In this document: one piece after another, positions 45,215 through 53,181 of the stretch
Layout: every line of letters begins with the position of its first letter
Numbering within the stretch: position 1 is the stretch's first letter
Origin: Kordiimonas pumila
GTDB taxonomy: Bacteria; Pseudomonadota; Alphaproteobacteria; Sphingomonadales; Kordiimonadaceae
Reading direction: 5' to 3'
Length of the DNA stretch: 64,000 bases
Assembly: GCF_015240255.1 (NCBI RefSeq)
Contig: NZ_CP061205.1
Location: 3,148,501-3,212,500 of the forward strand
Translations under genes and position numbers: made by a program
The notes under the pieces: model-generated
Told to the model about the DNA's origin: nothing
Database searches by the model: none
Seen by the model: the letters and a program-made list of their open reading frames with translations, nothing else

Positions 45215-45263
45215 TATATATACCGGTATGAGTACGGCACAAATTTTAGGTAGTAATATTACC
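45215..45263 (-). promoter_or_regulatory. Proximal promoter of the ppc-like/zwf operon with HexR-like palindrome
   Basis: GGTAGTAATATTACC (45249-45263) fits the HexR operator consensus as I remember it (TGTARTWWWAYTACA) at all 13 inner positions, failing only at the two ends. HexR, an RpiR-family regulator, controls zwf-edd-eda genes in gammaproteobacteria. Just downstream on the minus strand TTGTGC (45242-45237) and TATATA (45220-45215), 16 bases apart, could be a promoter. No RpiR gene is in the window, so the regulator is hypothetical. Confidence 0.45.
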
Positions 45264-45653
45264 AAAAAAATTAAATATTGATAATATTATTTCAACAAAA
45301 AGATATTTTATTTCACAGTTCATATATTGCAGGTGTGACCCACTTCTGCAAAATCAGTGTGTATACTAATGCGTAACGGGCAAAATTGTCCAGCCTGCAT
45401 TTCCCCTTCCCTTACTATGTTTTCAACCACAAAAAATAAGGAGAGGTTTTAGGGAACCCCCTCACCCCTCCTCAGTTTGCCCCAATGAAGGGCCTGGAAG
45501 GTAATAGCCAAAACAGCGGCCATTACAATTTCGTACTACATTCCAATTTACAGCGCCAACACTCATAACAAGCCTGCCAAAGCATAAAATGACCAGCCCA
45601 CAAAATATCAAATCATACTTAATAGAGCACCAATTCCCCTATTGATAGAACGC

Positions 45654-45682
45654 ACTTTAAAAGCATTTGACAGCGCTGTCAA
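45654..45682 (-). promoter_or_regulatory. Distal promoter with LacI-type operator
   Basis: A perfect 16-bp palindrome TTGACAGCGCTGTCAA (45667-45682) has the central CG typical of LacI-family operators. Its minus-strand 3' half-site supplies a consensus -35 TTGACA (45682-45677), with TAAAGT as -10 (45659-45654) after 17 bases, so the operator overlaps a promoter facing the ppc-like/zwf/pgl/edd/eda genes. The LacI gene ends 75 bases away. Control of the sugar operon by this LacI protein is inference. Confidence 0.65.
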
Positions 45683-45756
45683 TTTTAATGGAGAAATATT
45701 TATTGAACAGCTAAAACCGGAAACAAACTTAGCTAACCCCAGTGCTTTTTGCTTAC

Positions 45757-46782
45757 CTAAATACTGGTTTTTTGGCTCGAACCTCGAACTTTTAGCTCAA
45801 AGCCATGTTGAAAAACCATACTACTACCATCTTCAACAAGCACCTTTTTCGCTATAAGCTGTAATAACAAATCAGCCGCATGATTTCCCATTTCACGAAT
45901 AGGTTGGCGTATCGTGGTAAGGCTAGGCCACACCTGCCGCGAAATAGGCGTGTCATCAAAGCCAACGACCGCCAAAGCTTCAGGTATCGCAATACCCAGC
46001 TTGTGCGCCGCATGTAAAACCCCGGCTGCCATATCATCATTACTCGCAAAAATCGCTGTTGGGCGTTTCCCTTTCAGCAAGCGTTGCGCAGCTATTTCAC
46101 CTGAGTCAAAATCAAAACGACCTTCAACCACATAAGCGCCATTAATAGCAATACCCGCTCCAGCAAGTGCGGCCTTAAATCCTTCATAGCGTGATTGACT
46201 GGCCGAATGAGCCGCAGGCCCCTTAATAAAGCCAATTTCTGTGTGCCCAAGCGCTATTAAGTGCAAGGTCATTTGCCGTGCAGCCTCAACTTCATCAATC
46301 ACAACAGCAGGAACCTGCCCTGCCCCTAAGGAAGACACAAGCACAACCGGTACCCCCGCTTTTTCAAGAGCGACAAGTAACGGCGCACAATCTGTAAGTG
46401 GCGGCGTTAATAAAACGCCGTCCACCTGTGAATGTCGCACCCATGCCATTACATGCTCAACAAGGCCTGTTTCTGCATAAGCCACAGGGCAAAGCGCCAA
46501 ACCGTAACTGGCAGCATGGCAGGTTTCAATCATGCCGGACTGAAGATTTATTAAATAGTTAGGACTAATATTATCGTAAACCACCCCTATCAGGTATGAG
46601 CGCCGCCCCGCGAGCCCACGCGCCGCTTGATTAGGCCGGTAATTCAATGCCTCAATCGCAGCCATTACCTTATTGCGGGTTTTTTCACTGACATTTGCTT
46701 CCCTGTTCACAACGCGGGAAACAGTTTTGATCGAAACACCTGCATGTGCCGCCACATCATCTATTGTAACAGAAACCGCCAT
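45757..46782 (-). CDS. LacI family transcriptional regulator
   Basis: This 341-residue protein has the LacI helix-turn-helix and hinge at the N-terminus (TIDDVAAHAGVSIKTVSRVVNREANVSEKTRNKV, then ALNYRPNQAARGLAG) and a periplasmic-binding-like sugar domain (FASNDDMAAGVLHAAHKLG, VVGFDDTPISRQVWPSLTTIRQPI). The sequence is of the subgroup that senses free or phosphorylated sugars. Its likely operator lies just downstream of the gene, in front of the Entner-Doudoroff operon, so it probably acts as a glucose/gluconate-responsive repressor. Confidence 0.92.
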   Translation of the reverse strand: MAVSVTIDDVAAHAGVSIKTVSRVVNREANVSEKTRNKVMAAIEALNYRPNQAARGLAGRRSYLIGVVYDNISPNYLINLQSGMIETCHAASYGLALCPVAYAETGLVEHVMAWVRHSQVDGVLLTPPLTDCAPLLVALEKAGVPVVLVSSLGAGQVPAVVIDEVEAARQMTLHLIALGHTEIGFIKGPAAHSASQSRYEGFKAALAGAGIAINGAYVVEGRFDFDSGEIAAQRLLKGKRPTAIFASNDDMAAGVLHAAHKLGIAIPEALAVVGFDDTPISRQVWPSLTTIRQPIREMGNHAADLLLQLIAKKVLVEDGSSMVFQHGFELKVRGSSQKTSI

Positions 46783-46884
46783 TCAAATCCTTCACCACAC
46801 AGTGTGTTTTACAAACACTATCAGCACATTAGTAACGTGTGTAGCTTTTACCGCGAAAAAACGATCAAGTAATCAAGCTCTTTA

Positions 46885-47604
46885 TCAAAGAGAGGTCTGG
46901 TTAACCCGCTTCATTAATTCTTCTGCGCTTTCAACCCGCTCAGAATACCGGTCAACCAAACAGGCAGCATTATCACGGGTTAAAAGAGTGAACCTAACAA
47001 GCTCCTCCATCACATCAACAATGCGATTATAATAGCCTGAAGGCTTCATTCTGTCGTTTTCATCAAACTCTAAAAAAGCTTTAGCAACGGATGATTGATT
47101 AGGAATGGTAAGCATGCGCATCCACCGCCCCAAAATGCGCAATTGATTCACGGCATTAAAAGACTGCGAACCACCGCACACCTGCATAACAGCAAGGGTT
47201 TTGCCCTGTGTCGGGCGCACTGCGCCAAGGGAGAGTGGTATCCAGTCTATTTGGGCTTTCATAATGCCGGTCATGCTGCCATGCCGCTCTGGCGAGCACC
47301 AGACCTGCCCTTCAGACCATACAACAAGGTCTCGTAGTTCCTTTACCTTGGCGTGCGTGTCATCTGCATCATCGGGTAGCGGTAGGCCAGAAGGGTCAAA
47401 TATTTTTACATCCGCCCCCATACGCAGCAAGAGCCTCGCACTTTCTTCTATCACAAGCCTACTAAAGGAGCGCTTTCTAAGCGAACCATACAACAATAAG
47501 ATTCTCGGCTTATGCGTGCTATACCGAGCTGCAAAGCTTGTAATATCCGGCACCTCAAATTGTGCCTCATCAATGTTTGGCAATGATAAATCAGGCAACA
47601 CCAC
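46885..47604 (-). CDS. arsH: Arsenical resistance flavoprotein ArsH
   Basis: This 239-residue NADPH-dependent FMN reductase-fold protein has the FMN phosphate loop [12 protein letters not shown] (residues 39-50) and [19 protein letters not shown], both typical of ArsH. ArsH oxidises trivalent organoarsenicals such as methylarsenite to the less toxic pentavalent form. It starts with a GTG 4 bases after the arsC stop and is the last gene of arsR-arsC-arsH. Confidence 0.93.
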   Translation of the reverse strand: MVLPDLSLPNIDEAQFEVPDITSFAARYSTHKPRILLLYGSLRKRSFSRLVIEESARLLLRMGADVKIFDPSGLPLPDDADDTHAKVKELRDLVVWSEGQVWCSPERHGSMTGIMKAQIDWIPLSLGAVRPTQGKTLAVMQVCGGSQSFNAVNQLRILGRWMRMLTIPNQSSVAKAFLEFDENDRMKPSGYYNRIVDVMEELVRFTLLTRDNAACLVDRYSERVESAEELMKRVNQTSL

Positions 47605-47608
47605 AATA

Positions 47609-48067
47609 TTACACCAATACCCTAAGCGCAGATTGCCAGTTTGCTCTATCTAGTTCAGCAACAGTCCGCAAAGCATCTACTCTTTCAGAAATAACATCGA
47701 TCGCATTATTGAATGCAGCCTTCACTTCCTGCTCTGTCCCTTTTAGTTTAGAGGGATCTTCAAGCCCCCAGTGCAGTTTTATGGCTTTACCAAACCACAC
47801 TGGGCATGTTTCTCCGGCAGCTGAATCGCAAACAGTAATAACAACATCTGGGTCAAAGCTTTCATGATCATCCCATGACTGACTGACAAGCCCAGTTACA
47901 GGAAAGCCAGCCTCAGCCAGATACCTGATGGAAAGCGGGTGCACTTCTCCTGCCGGCTGGCTTCCGGCACTTTTTGCAATTATTGTACCCTGCGATTTAT
48001 GGTTCGTAACCGCCTCTGATAAAATACTGCGGCACCTGTTATGAGTGCAAATATACAAAATTTTCAT
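47609..48067 (-). CDS. arsC: Arsenate reductase (thioredoxin-linked, LMW-phosphatase fold)
   Basis: This 152-residue protein has the CX5R phosphatase loop C7-THNRC-R13 and two more cysteines at C80 and C88 ([14 protein letters not shown]), matching the three-cysteine thioredoxin-coupled ArsC type (as in S. aureus, Cys10/82/89). It reduces arsenate to arsenite in the cytoplasm. It lies between arsR and arsH. Arsenite needs an exporter that is not encoded here. Confidence 0.93.
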   Translation of the reverse strand: MKILYICTHNRCRSILSEAVTNHKSQGTIIAKSAGSQPAGEVHPLSIRYLAEAGFPVTGLVSQSWDDHESFDPDVVITVCDSAAGETCPVWFGKAIKLHWGLEDPSKLKGTEQEVKAAFNNAIDVISERVDALRTVAELDRANWQSALRVLV

Positions 48068-48098
48068 TAACTATTTCTTTCCATGGCTAGTGACAACA

Positions 48099-48422
48099 TC
48101 ATGCGCCACCTGACGACTGCTTTAACAAATTTAGACACGGCTTTAGGTATGCCTCATTATTATCAACCGACATTTGCAGTATCGTACGTACCCACGCTGG
48201 CAGGTTTGAGTTCAACTGATAATAAACCCACTTGCCGCGACGCTCATCTTGCAGCAAACCACATTTCCTTAACTCGGCTAAGTGCCTCGATATTTTGGGC
48301 TGGCTTAAGTCTAGGGCAGATTGCAGATGGCAAACGCATAACTCACCTTTAACCGTAATTAGCAACAAAGACTTTAAGCGTGTATCATCAGACAAGCATT
48401 TATAAAAAGTGAGTGGTGACAT
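48099..48422 (-). CDS. arsR: ArsR family metalloregulator
   Basis: This 107-residue winged-helix repressor carries the arsenite-sensing ELCVCHL motif with C29 and C31 in the recognition region, and the DNA-binding helix LSQPKISRHLAELRKCGLL. An additional Cys (C45 region, RKCG) might serve as third ligand. It heads the arsR-arsC-arsH unit, 31 bases before arsC. The palindromes just upstream are its probable operator. Confidence 0.93.
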   Translation of the reverse strand: MSPLTFYKCLSDDTRLKSLLLITVKGELCVCHLQSALDLSQPKISRHLAELRKCGLLQDERRGKWVYYQLNSNLPAWVRTILQMSVDNNEAYLKPCLNLLKQSSGGA

Positions 48423-48437
48423 AGTAGTTTTCCATAA

Positions 48438-48462
48438 ATATATGAAAAATCATATATATGAT
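48438..48462. promoter_or_regulatory. Candidate ArsR operator
   Basis: Two overlapping inverted repeats lie 16-40 bases before the arsR start: ATATATGA-AAAA-TCATATAT (48438-48457) and the perfect 14-bp palindrome ATCATATATATGAT (48449-48462). Position and AT-rich dyad form agree with ArsR-type operators. Confidence 0.65.
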
Positions 48463-48551
48463 TTTGCGAATGTCAATCCGTAAGCAAGGCCTCTGTAAAA
48501 AAGCTGATCACCAAAGGCGGAACTAAAAACATAAAACCTGCCTAGCACATC

Positions 48552-48590
48552 AAAAAAGAAGGTAAAGACTCACAAGCCTTTACCTTCTTT
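48552..48590 (-). terminator. Terminator after the second RND operon
   Basis: A 13-bp stem (AAAGAAGGTAAAG with CTTTACCTTCTTT, 48555-48567 and 48578-48590) with a 10-base loop ends in a T-run on the minus strand, about 30 bases beyond the pump stop. Confidence 0.85.
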
Positions 48591-48619
48591 TCCTCTGTCG
48601 TGACATTATTTATATGTTC

Positions 48620-51600
48620 TTAGTCTGTGGTAGTTGGCGCCTCATGCGCACGATGGTTTTGTGCAATAAGAGTGTAGAAAGTTGGTAGAACAAACAACGT
48701 AAAGAGTGTTCCAATCAACATACCCATAACAACCACAATACCGATGGCGAAACGGCTTGCCGCACCAGCACCCACTGCAAAGATAAGCGGTATAAGCCCT
48801 GTAATCATTGCCGCCGTGGTCATTAAAACAGGCCTCATACGAACAGAAGCAGCTTCAACAATTGCATCCCGGCGATTATAGCCTTTCGTTAATTGAATCT
48901 CATTTGCAAAAGCCACCATCAGAATACCGTGTTTTGAGATCAACCCGATCAAGGTTACAAGACCAATCTGGGTATAAATATTGATCGTCGTAAAACCTAG
49001 ATACAGCGGCAGCAAAGCACCGCAAAGAGCAAGCGGCACCGTAACCAAAATAACCAATGGGTCACGAAAGCTTTCATACTGTGCCGCTAGCACAAGGAAA
49101 ATAACGATCAGCGCAAGACCAAAAGAAATGGTTAACTGGTTACCCTCATGAACATATTGACGGCTATCAGCGAGCCAGTCGATTGTGGTGCCCGCGGGTA
49201 ATGGCTGAGACTGCATGAAGGAAACCGCCTGCCCCATCGTCACCCCAGGACGCAAAACAGCAGACATTGTTGCAGCGTTCATTTGGTTGAACTGCGACAA
49301 ATAATTGGCCTGCACGCCCACTTCCACCTTAATGACCGTAGACAAAGGAACCAAATCGCCAGACTTGGTCCGCACGAAATAGCGGCCAAGGCTTTCGGGT
49401 GTAAGACGGTCCTTTTCTCGCACCTGTGGGATAACATCGTACGATCGCTCAAAATAGTTGAAGCGATTGATATACCCTTCCCCAACCAATGAGCTTAACG
49501 TACTAGCAATATCCTGCATGCTAATATCCATTTCGCCAGCCTTTGCAGCATCAATTGTGATATGTGCGGTAGAGCTATCGAACGCAAGGTTGCTATCAAC
49601 AAAGACAAACAAACCACTACTGCGGGCCGCGGCCTTTAGTCCTTCCATATCATTAAACAGCGCCCCAAAGCCTGCAGTTGAGCGCAACACCATTTGAAAC
49701 GGCACACCCTCTTCAGCAGCAGGCAGTGCCGTTGGCTGGAAAGGAGTAATCAGGGCACCACGAACATTATTGGCCATACCATAAAGCTGGTTTTGTACGT
49801 CAGTTGCGCTGCGGTCACGCTCGCTCCACTCTTTCAGCATAATACCGCCAAACGCATTATTGAGGCCACCTTGGCCCGTCACAAAAAAGCTGCCATCATA
49901 CTCTGGAAAGCTTTTAAATATCTCCACCATTTCCAGAGCAACTTTATCTGTATATTTAATATTGGCATACTGCGGGGCCTTCACCGCTGTAAACACATAA
50001 CCTTGGTCTTCTTGCGGCGCCAATTCCTTTTGGCTACCAAGAAACATAAAGGCACTTGCGGCCATTGTTGCTGCTGCCAGTAGCAGCATTGCAGACCGGT
50101 ATTGAAGAGTGATTGCTAAAAGCCGGGCATACCCACGAGCCATTTTCTCAAAAAAGCGTTCAACAGCTTTAGCAAAGCCACCTTCAGAAACCTTCCTGTT
50201 CAAAAGTTTCGCACTCATCATGGGGGATAACGTCAAGGCAATCACCCCTGAAACACAAACAGAGCCTGCCAAAGTAAAGGCAAATTCCCTAAACAGACTA
50301 CCTGTCAAGCCGCCCATCATGCCAATAGGTGCATAAACAGCGGCCAATGTAATTGTCATTGCAATAACCGGCCCGACAATTTCTCTGGCACCAACTATCG
50401 CCGCCTCAACTCTGGACAGTCCCTCTTCAATATGACGGTGGATATTTTCCACAACTACAATGGCATCATCCACAACAAGTCCAATCGCCAAAACCATGGC
50501 AAGCAACGTTAAAAGGTTAATGGAAAAACCAAATGCCAGCATCAATGCCGCTGTCCCAATGATAGACAATGGAATTGTAACAACTGGGATAATGACAGAG
50601 CGAAAAGACCCAAGGAAAAGAAAGATCACAACGACCACAATCGCGATTGCTTCCATAAGCGTATTCTTCACTTCGTCAATAGAGGCATTAACAAAATGAG
50701 TAACATCAAAAACGCTTTTGACGGTTAGCCCTGGCGGTGCCACTTTCTGTATCTCAATAATCAGCTTTTTTGTGTCCTCAACAATGTCAATCGGGTTTCC
50801 GTCTGGCGTTGGAGCAATAGCGAGTATCACCCCAAGCTTCCCATTATCGCGCGAGCGTGAATCATAATTTTGCCCGCCCAGTTCAATAGTACCAACATCA
50901 CCAAGGCGAACTAAGCCACCATTGTCGCCACCACTTTTAATAACCATTGAACGGAAATGCTCAATATCCACAACATCAGTTGCGGCGGTAATATTCATCA
51001 CAGTTTCGCCGTTCCTCAACTGGCCGGGTGCAGCCTGAACATTATTGCGGACAAGAGCTGATGTTACATCAGACGCTGCTAAATCTCTTGATGCCAGCTT
51101 ATCTGGATCAAGCCAGATGCGCATGGCAAGAGGCTGCCCACCGGAATAATCAGCGGAAGCAACACCAGGCACAGAAGTGAATAAAGGCTGCGCAACACGT
51201 GTTGCAAAGTCTGTTACTTGCGGCAACGACAGCGTATCACTCATGAAAGTGATATACTGAACAGCTGATGCGCCGTCTGTGATTTTTGAAATTACAGGGT
51301 CAAAAACACCGTCCGGCAATAAATATTTCACCTGTTGAACCTTGGCCAGAACTTCAGTCATTGCCCTGTCTGAATCAGCATTGATAACAAGCTTTACTTT
51401 AATCTGGCTTGAGCCCTGCTTTGACGTAGATGACAGATATTCAATACCGTTCACTGTAGCAACTGCTTGCGCAATAGGTGTGGTTACAAAGCCCTGCATC
51501 ACTTCCTGTGTGGCACCAGGATAAGATGTTGCAATGGTAATGGTTGCACTTTGTAAGTTCGGATACTGGCGAACAGACAATGAAAAAATAGAAACAGCTC

Positions 51601-51673
51601 CAACCAGAAAAATAAGAATACTGATAACAATGGAAAGGATTGGCCGTTTTATAAAAAGATCAGTTGAAATCAT
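48620..51673 (-). CDS. RND family efflux pump, HAE-1-like inner-membrane subunit
   Basis: This 1017-residue pump begins ISTDLFIKRPILSIVISIL and has the twelve-helix RND plan. The TM4 proton relay GLVVDDAIVVVENIHRHIEEG keeps both aspartates (D407/D408 of AcrB), unlike the pump at 11777. It belongs to the hydrophobe/amphiphile efflux group that exports drugs, bile salts or solvents. It overlaps the adaptor gene by 4 bases. No outer-membrane channel gene is adjacent. The operon is preceded by a structured leader RNA (52884-53040). Confidence 0.93.
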   Translation of the reverse strand: MISTDLFIKRPILSIVISILIFLVGAVSIFSLSVRQYPNLQSATITIATSYPGATQEVMQGFVTTPIAQAVATVNGIEYLSSTSKQGSSQIKVKLVINADSDRAMTEVLAKVQQVKYLLPDGVFDPVISKITDGASAVQYITFMSDTLSLPQVTDFATRVAQPLFTSVPGVASADYSGGQPLAMRIWLDPDKLASRDLAASDVTSALVRNNVQAAPGQLRNGETVMNITAATDVVDIEHFRSMVIKSGGDNGGLVRLGDVGTIELGGQNYDSRSRDNGKLGVILAIAPTPDGNPIDIVEDTKKLIIEIQKVAPPGLTVKSVFDVTHFVNASIDEVKNTLMEAIAIVVVVIFLFLGSFRSVIIPVVTIPLSIIGTAALMLAFGFSINLLTLLAMVLAIGLVVDDAIVVVENIHRHIEEGLSRVEAAIVGAREIVGPVIAMTITLAAVYAPIGMMGGLTGSLFREFAFTLAGSVCVSGVIALTLSPMMSAKLLNRKVSEGGFAKAVERFFEKMARGYARLLAITLQYRSAMLLLAAATMAASAFMFLGSQKELAPQEDQGYVFTAVKAPQYANIKYTDKVALEMVEIFKSFPEYDGSFFVTGQGGLNNAFGGIMLKEWSERDRSATDVQNQLYGMANNVRGALITPFQPTALPAAEEGVPFQMVLRSTAGFGALFNDMEGLKAAARSSGLFVFVDSNLAFDSSTAHITIDAAKAGEMDISMQDIASTLSSLVGEGYINRFNYFERSYDVIPQVREKDRLTPESLGRYFVRTKSGDLVPLSTVIKVEVGVQANYLSQFNQMNAATMSAVLRPGVTMGQAVSFMQSQPLPAGTTIDWLADSRQYVHEGNQLTISFGLALIVIFLVLAAQYESFRDPLVILVTVPLALCGALLPLYLGFTTINIYTQIGLVTLIGLISKHGILMVAFANEIQLTKGYNRRDAIVEAASVRMRPVLMTTAAMITGLIPLIFAVGAGAASRFAIGIVVVMGMLIGTLFTLFVLPTFYTLIAQNHRAHEAPTTTD

Positions 51674-52791
51674 TGCCCTACAGCCCCCGCATGGTCATCA
51701 CCTTGCACAACTGTTACCGAAGACCCCGGATAGACACGAACCTGACCGTCCAAAATTACTACTTCACCAGCCATTACACCTTTTTCAATCACAACACGGT
51801 CACCCACATGCTGTCCTGTAATGACAGGCACAATAGTAACCGTGCCATCTTTTACTTTATACACCATGTCACCGTAAGCGCTGGTCTGCACAGCGGTAAG
51901 GGGAAGAATAATCACATTATCCCTACTAGGTAGCTCAACATGAACTGTCACAAAAAGGCCAGGACGCAGAAGATCACGGTCGTTACTGAGTGTAGCCTGC
52001 ACTGCAATATTACGCGTATCGGCATTAATCACAGGGTTAATAGCATTAATATATGCTTCAAATTGCTGACCTGGATAAGCGTCTGTTTCAACAATCACCT
52101 TGCCATCAACCGCTAGCTTACTCAGTTCTTGCTGTGGCACGGTAAAGTTCACATACAGTTCATCAAGTGCGGTCAGGTGTGTAAAGCTAACGCCAGGGTC
52201 CACATACTGGCCAAGGTCTGCGTTCCTGATACCAATTTGGCCGCTAAAAGGCGCACGAATGAGCATTTTCTGGCCAATAAGAGCATTAAGCTGGTTCACT
52301 GCTGCGTGGGCTTGCTCCAGTTCAGAGACGCGGAGCTGAAGGGTTTGTGTGGACTCAGCCCCCGTGGAACTGAGTTCTTTGGCACGGCGCAGTTGCAGTT
52401 CCGCATATTTAACCTGCGCCATAGCGCCAGCAAGCTGAGCGCGTTCAACACTGTCATTGAGCTGTACGAGCGGGTCCCCCACCTTAACCTTTTGGCCTGA
52501 TACAAAATGTAATGCCGATATTGTTCCAGCCACTTCAGATGCGATATCTACTTCCTGCTTTGCTTTAAGCGAGCCAATAGCTTGCAGCGCTTGAGGCAAG
52601 CTTTCAGGGTGAACTATACTGGCATTGACCGGGGTGGGCGGTGCTTCATGACCGTGCCCCATCGATGCACTATCGCGGGCCGATTTCCATAGATAAACAC
52701 CATAGAAAACAGCCGTAATCATGACTATAACAATAATAAAAACAAATATTTTGCGCTGCCTCTGAGGCTGTTGAAGCTGAGTTTCAGGCAT
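51670..52791 (-). CDS. RND efflux periplasmic adaptor
   Basis: This 373-residue membrane fusion protein has an N-terminal anchor (IFVFIIVIVMITAVFYGVYL), the first lipoyl half (SEVAGTISALHFVSGQKVKVGDPLVQLND), a helical hairpin, the second lipoyl half (MLIRAPFSGQIGIRNADLGQYVDPG) and a beta-barrel domain. It lacks an obvious lipobox. A Met/Gly/His-bearing patch (SMGHGHEAPPTP) follows the membrane anchor; such patches sometimes bind metals, which is suggestive next to the ars genes but not proof. The start shares TAATG with a 31-codon upstream ORF. Confidence 0.92.
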   Translation of the reverse strand: MPETQLQQPQRQRKIFVFIIVIVMITAVFYGVYLWKSARDSASMGHGHEAPPTPVNASIVHPESLPQALQAIGSLKAKQEVDIASEVAGTISALHFVSGQKVKVGDPLVQLNDSVERAQLAGAMAQVKYAELQLRRAKELSSTGAESTQTLQLRVSELEQAHAAVNQLNALIGQKMLIRAPFSGQIGIRNADLGQYVDPGVSFTHLTALDELYVNFTVPQQELSKLAVDGKVIVETDAYPGQQFEAYINAINPVINADTRNIAVQATLSNDRDLLRPGLFVTVHVELPSRDNVIILPLTAVQTSAYGDMVYKVKDGTVTIVPVITGQHVGDRVVIEKGVMAGEVVILDGQVRVYPGSSVTVVQGDDHAGAVGQ

Positions 52792-52886
52792 TATTCAGCT
52801 CCAAAAACAAAGGATTGACGCGATAAGAAAGCCCTAAAACTACTATTAAAGGCCACATTCAAATATGATTTTTTATATGAAATCAT
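52791..52886 (-). CDS. 31-residue upstream ORF coupled to the adaptor gene
   Basis: An ATG at 52886 is preceded by AAGAGGA at an ideal 8-base spacing and opens a frame of 31 codons (MISYKKSYLNVAFNSSF..., ending FVFGAE). Its stop TAA overlaps the adaptor ATG as TAATG, so ribosomes finishing it could restart on the adaptor, which has only a weak Shine-Dalgarno of its own. The peptide is basic and Ser/Phe-rich with no known relatives. Its ribosome binding site can be hidden in a hairpin. It may be a coupling leader rather than a functional protein. Confidence 0.55.
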   Translation of the reverse strand: MISYKKSYLNVAFNSSFRAFLSRQSFVFGAE

Positions 52887-53040
52887 GAAACTATCCTCTT
52901 AAACATTAACAAGAGGCGCATTGTTTCATCAAGAATCCACGCGCCTCAAGGGCGCCGTGGGATCGCACAAATAAGCGACTGACTACTTGCAAAAGCAAGC
53001 TACCGGATCAACCAACCGGCTATTTCATTCATTTTCGACA
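52884..53040 (-). promoter_or_regulatory. Structured leader RNA of the second RND operon (candidate attenuator or riboswitch)
   Basis: Read on the minus strand, hairpins follow in order: H1 GCCGG/CCGGU (53020-53002), H2 GCUUGC/GCAAGU with UUUU loop (53000-52985), H3 GUCGC/GCGAU (52979-52962) and H4, a strong CCAC-G-GCGCC/GGCGCGUGG stem (52960-52937). The 3' arm of H4 can instead pair as GAGGCGC with GCGCCUC (H5, 52947-52941 with 52919-52913). H5 in turn excludes H6, CCUCUU/AAGAGG (52916-52911 with 52900-52895), which buries the Shine-Dalgarno of the 31-codon ORF. Thus H4 plus H6 is the off state and H5 the on state. The trigger is unknown. Confidence 0.6.
53000..53032 (-). CDS. 10-codon leader ORF in the RND leader RNA
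   Basis: ATG at 53032 opens MNEIAGWLIR and stops with TAG at 53002-53000, just at H2. There is no Shine-Dalgarno, but the predicted transcription start lies about 8 bases upstream, so it would be translated as a nearly leaderless message. Its codons overlap hairpin H1. A ribosome moving on or stalling here could shift the hairpin balance downstream. Existence as a translated peptide is inference. Confidence 0.35.
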   Translation of the reverse strand: MNEIAGWLIR

Positions 53041-53046
53041 CGCAAA

Positions 53047-53074
53047 TATATATGTTTACAAGAAATAAAATCAA
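53047..53074 (-). promoter_or_regulatory. Promoter of the RND leader transcript
   Basis: On the minus strand TTGATT (53074-53069) and TATATA (53052-53047) are 16 bases apart, predicting initiation near 53040, directly ahead of the leader ORF and structured region. Confidence 0.55.
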
Positions 53075-53138
53075 GCCCCATTTACGAGGTTACTATTTTT
53101 TCAGCACTATATTTTTTACAATAACAGAAAAGATTTTA

Positions 53139-53180
53139 TAAACAAAAGGCCTCGTCAAAACTGGCGAGGCCTTTTGTTTA
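53139..53180 (-). terminator. Terminator of the tRNA-Met gene
   Basis: A perfect 16-bp inverted repeat (53139-53154 and 53165-53180, core AAAAGGCCTCG/CGAGGCCTTTT) with a 10-base loop lies immediately beyond the tRNA 3' end, with a T-rich tract in the minus direction. Confidence 0.85.
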
Positions 53181-53181
53181 T

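Larger units (their letters stand above)
45107..45756. other. 650-base intergenic region upstream of the Entner-Doudoroff operon
   Basis: This long gap holds the two regulatory sites listed separately (45215-45263 and 45654-45682) and otherwise AT-rich sequence. A small plus-strand frame at 45642-45857 lacks a proper ribosome binding site, overlaps the lacI end and is not accepted as a gene. A transcript from the distal promoter would have a leader of about 530 bases, in which I did not find a strong ordered structure. Confidence 0.5.

Noticed and set aside
45642-45857. 71-codon plus-strand frame near the LacI operator
   Set aside because: It starts without a usable ribosome site, overlaps the 3' end of lacI and gives no recognisable protein; the operator and promoter explain the region better.
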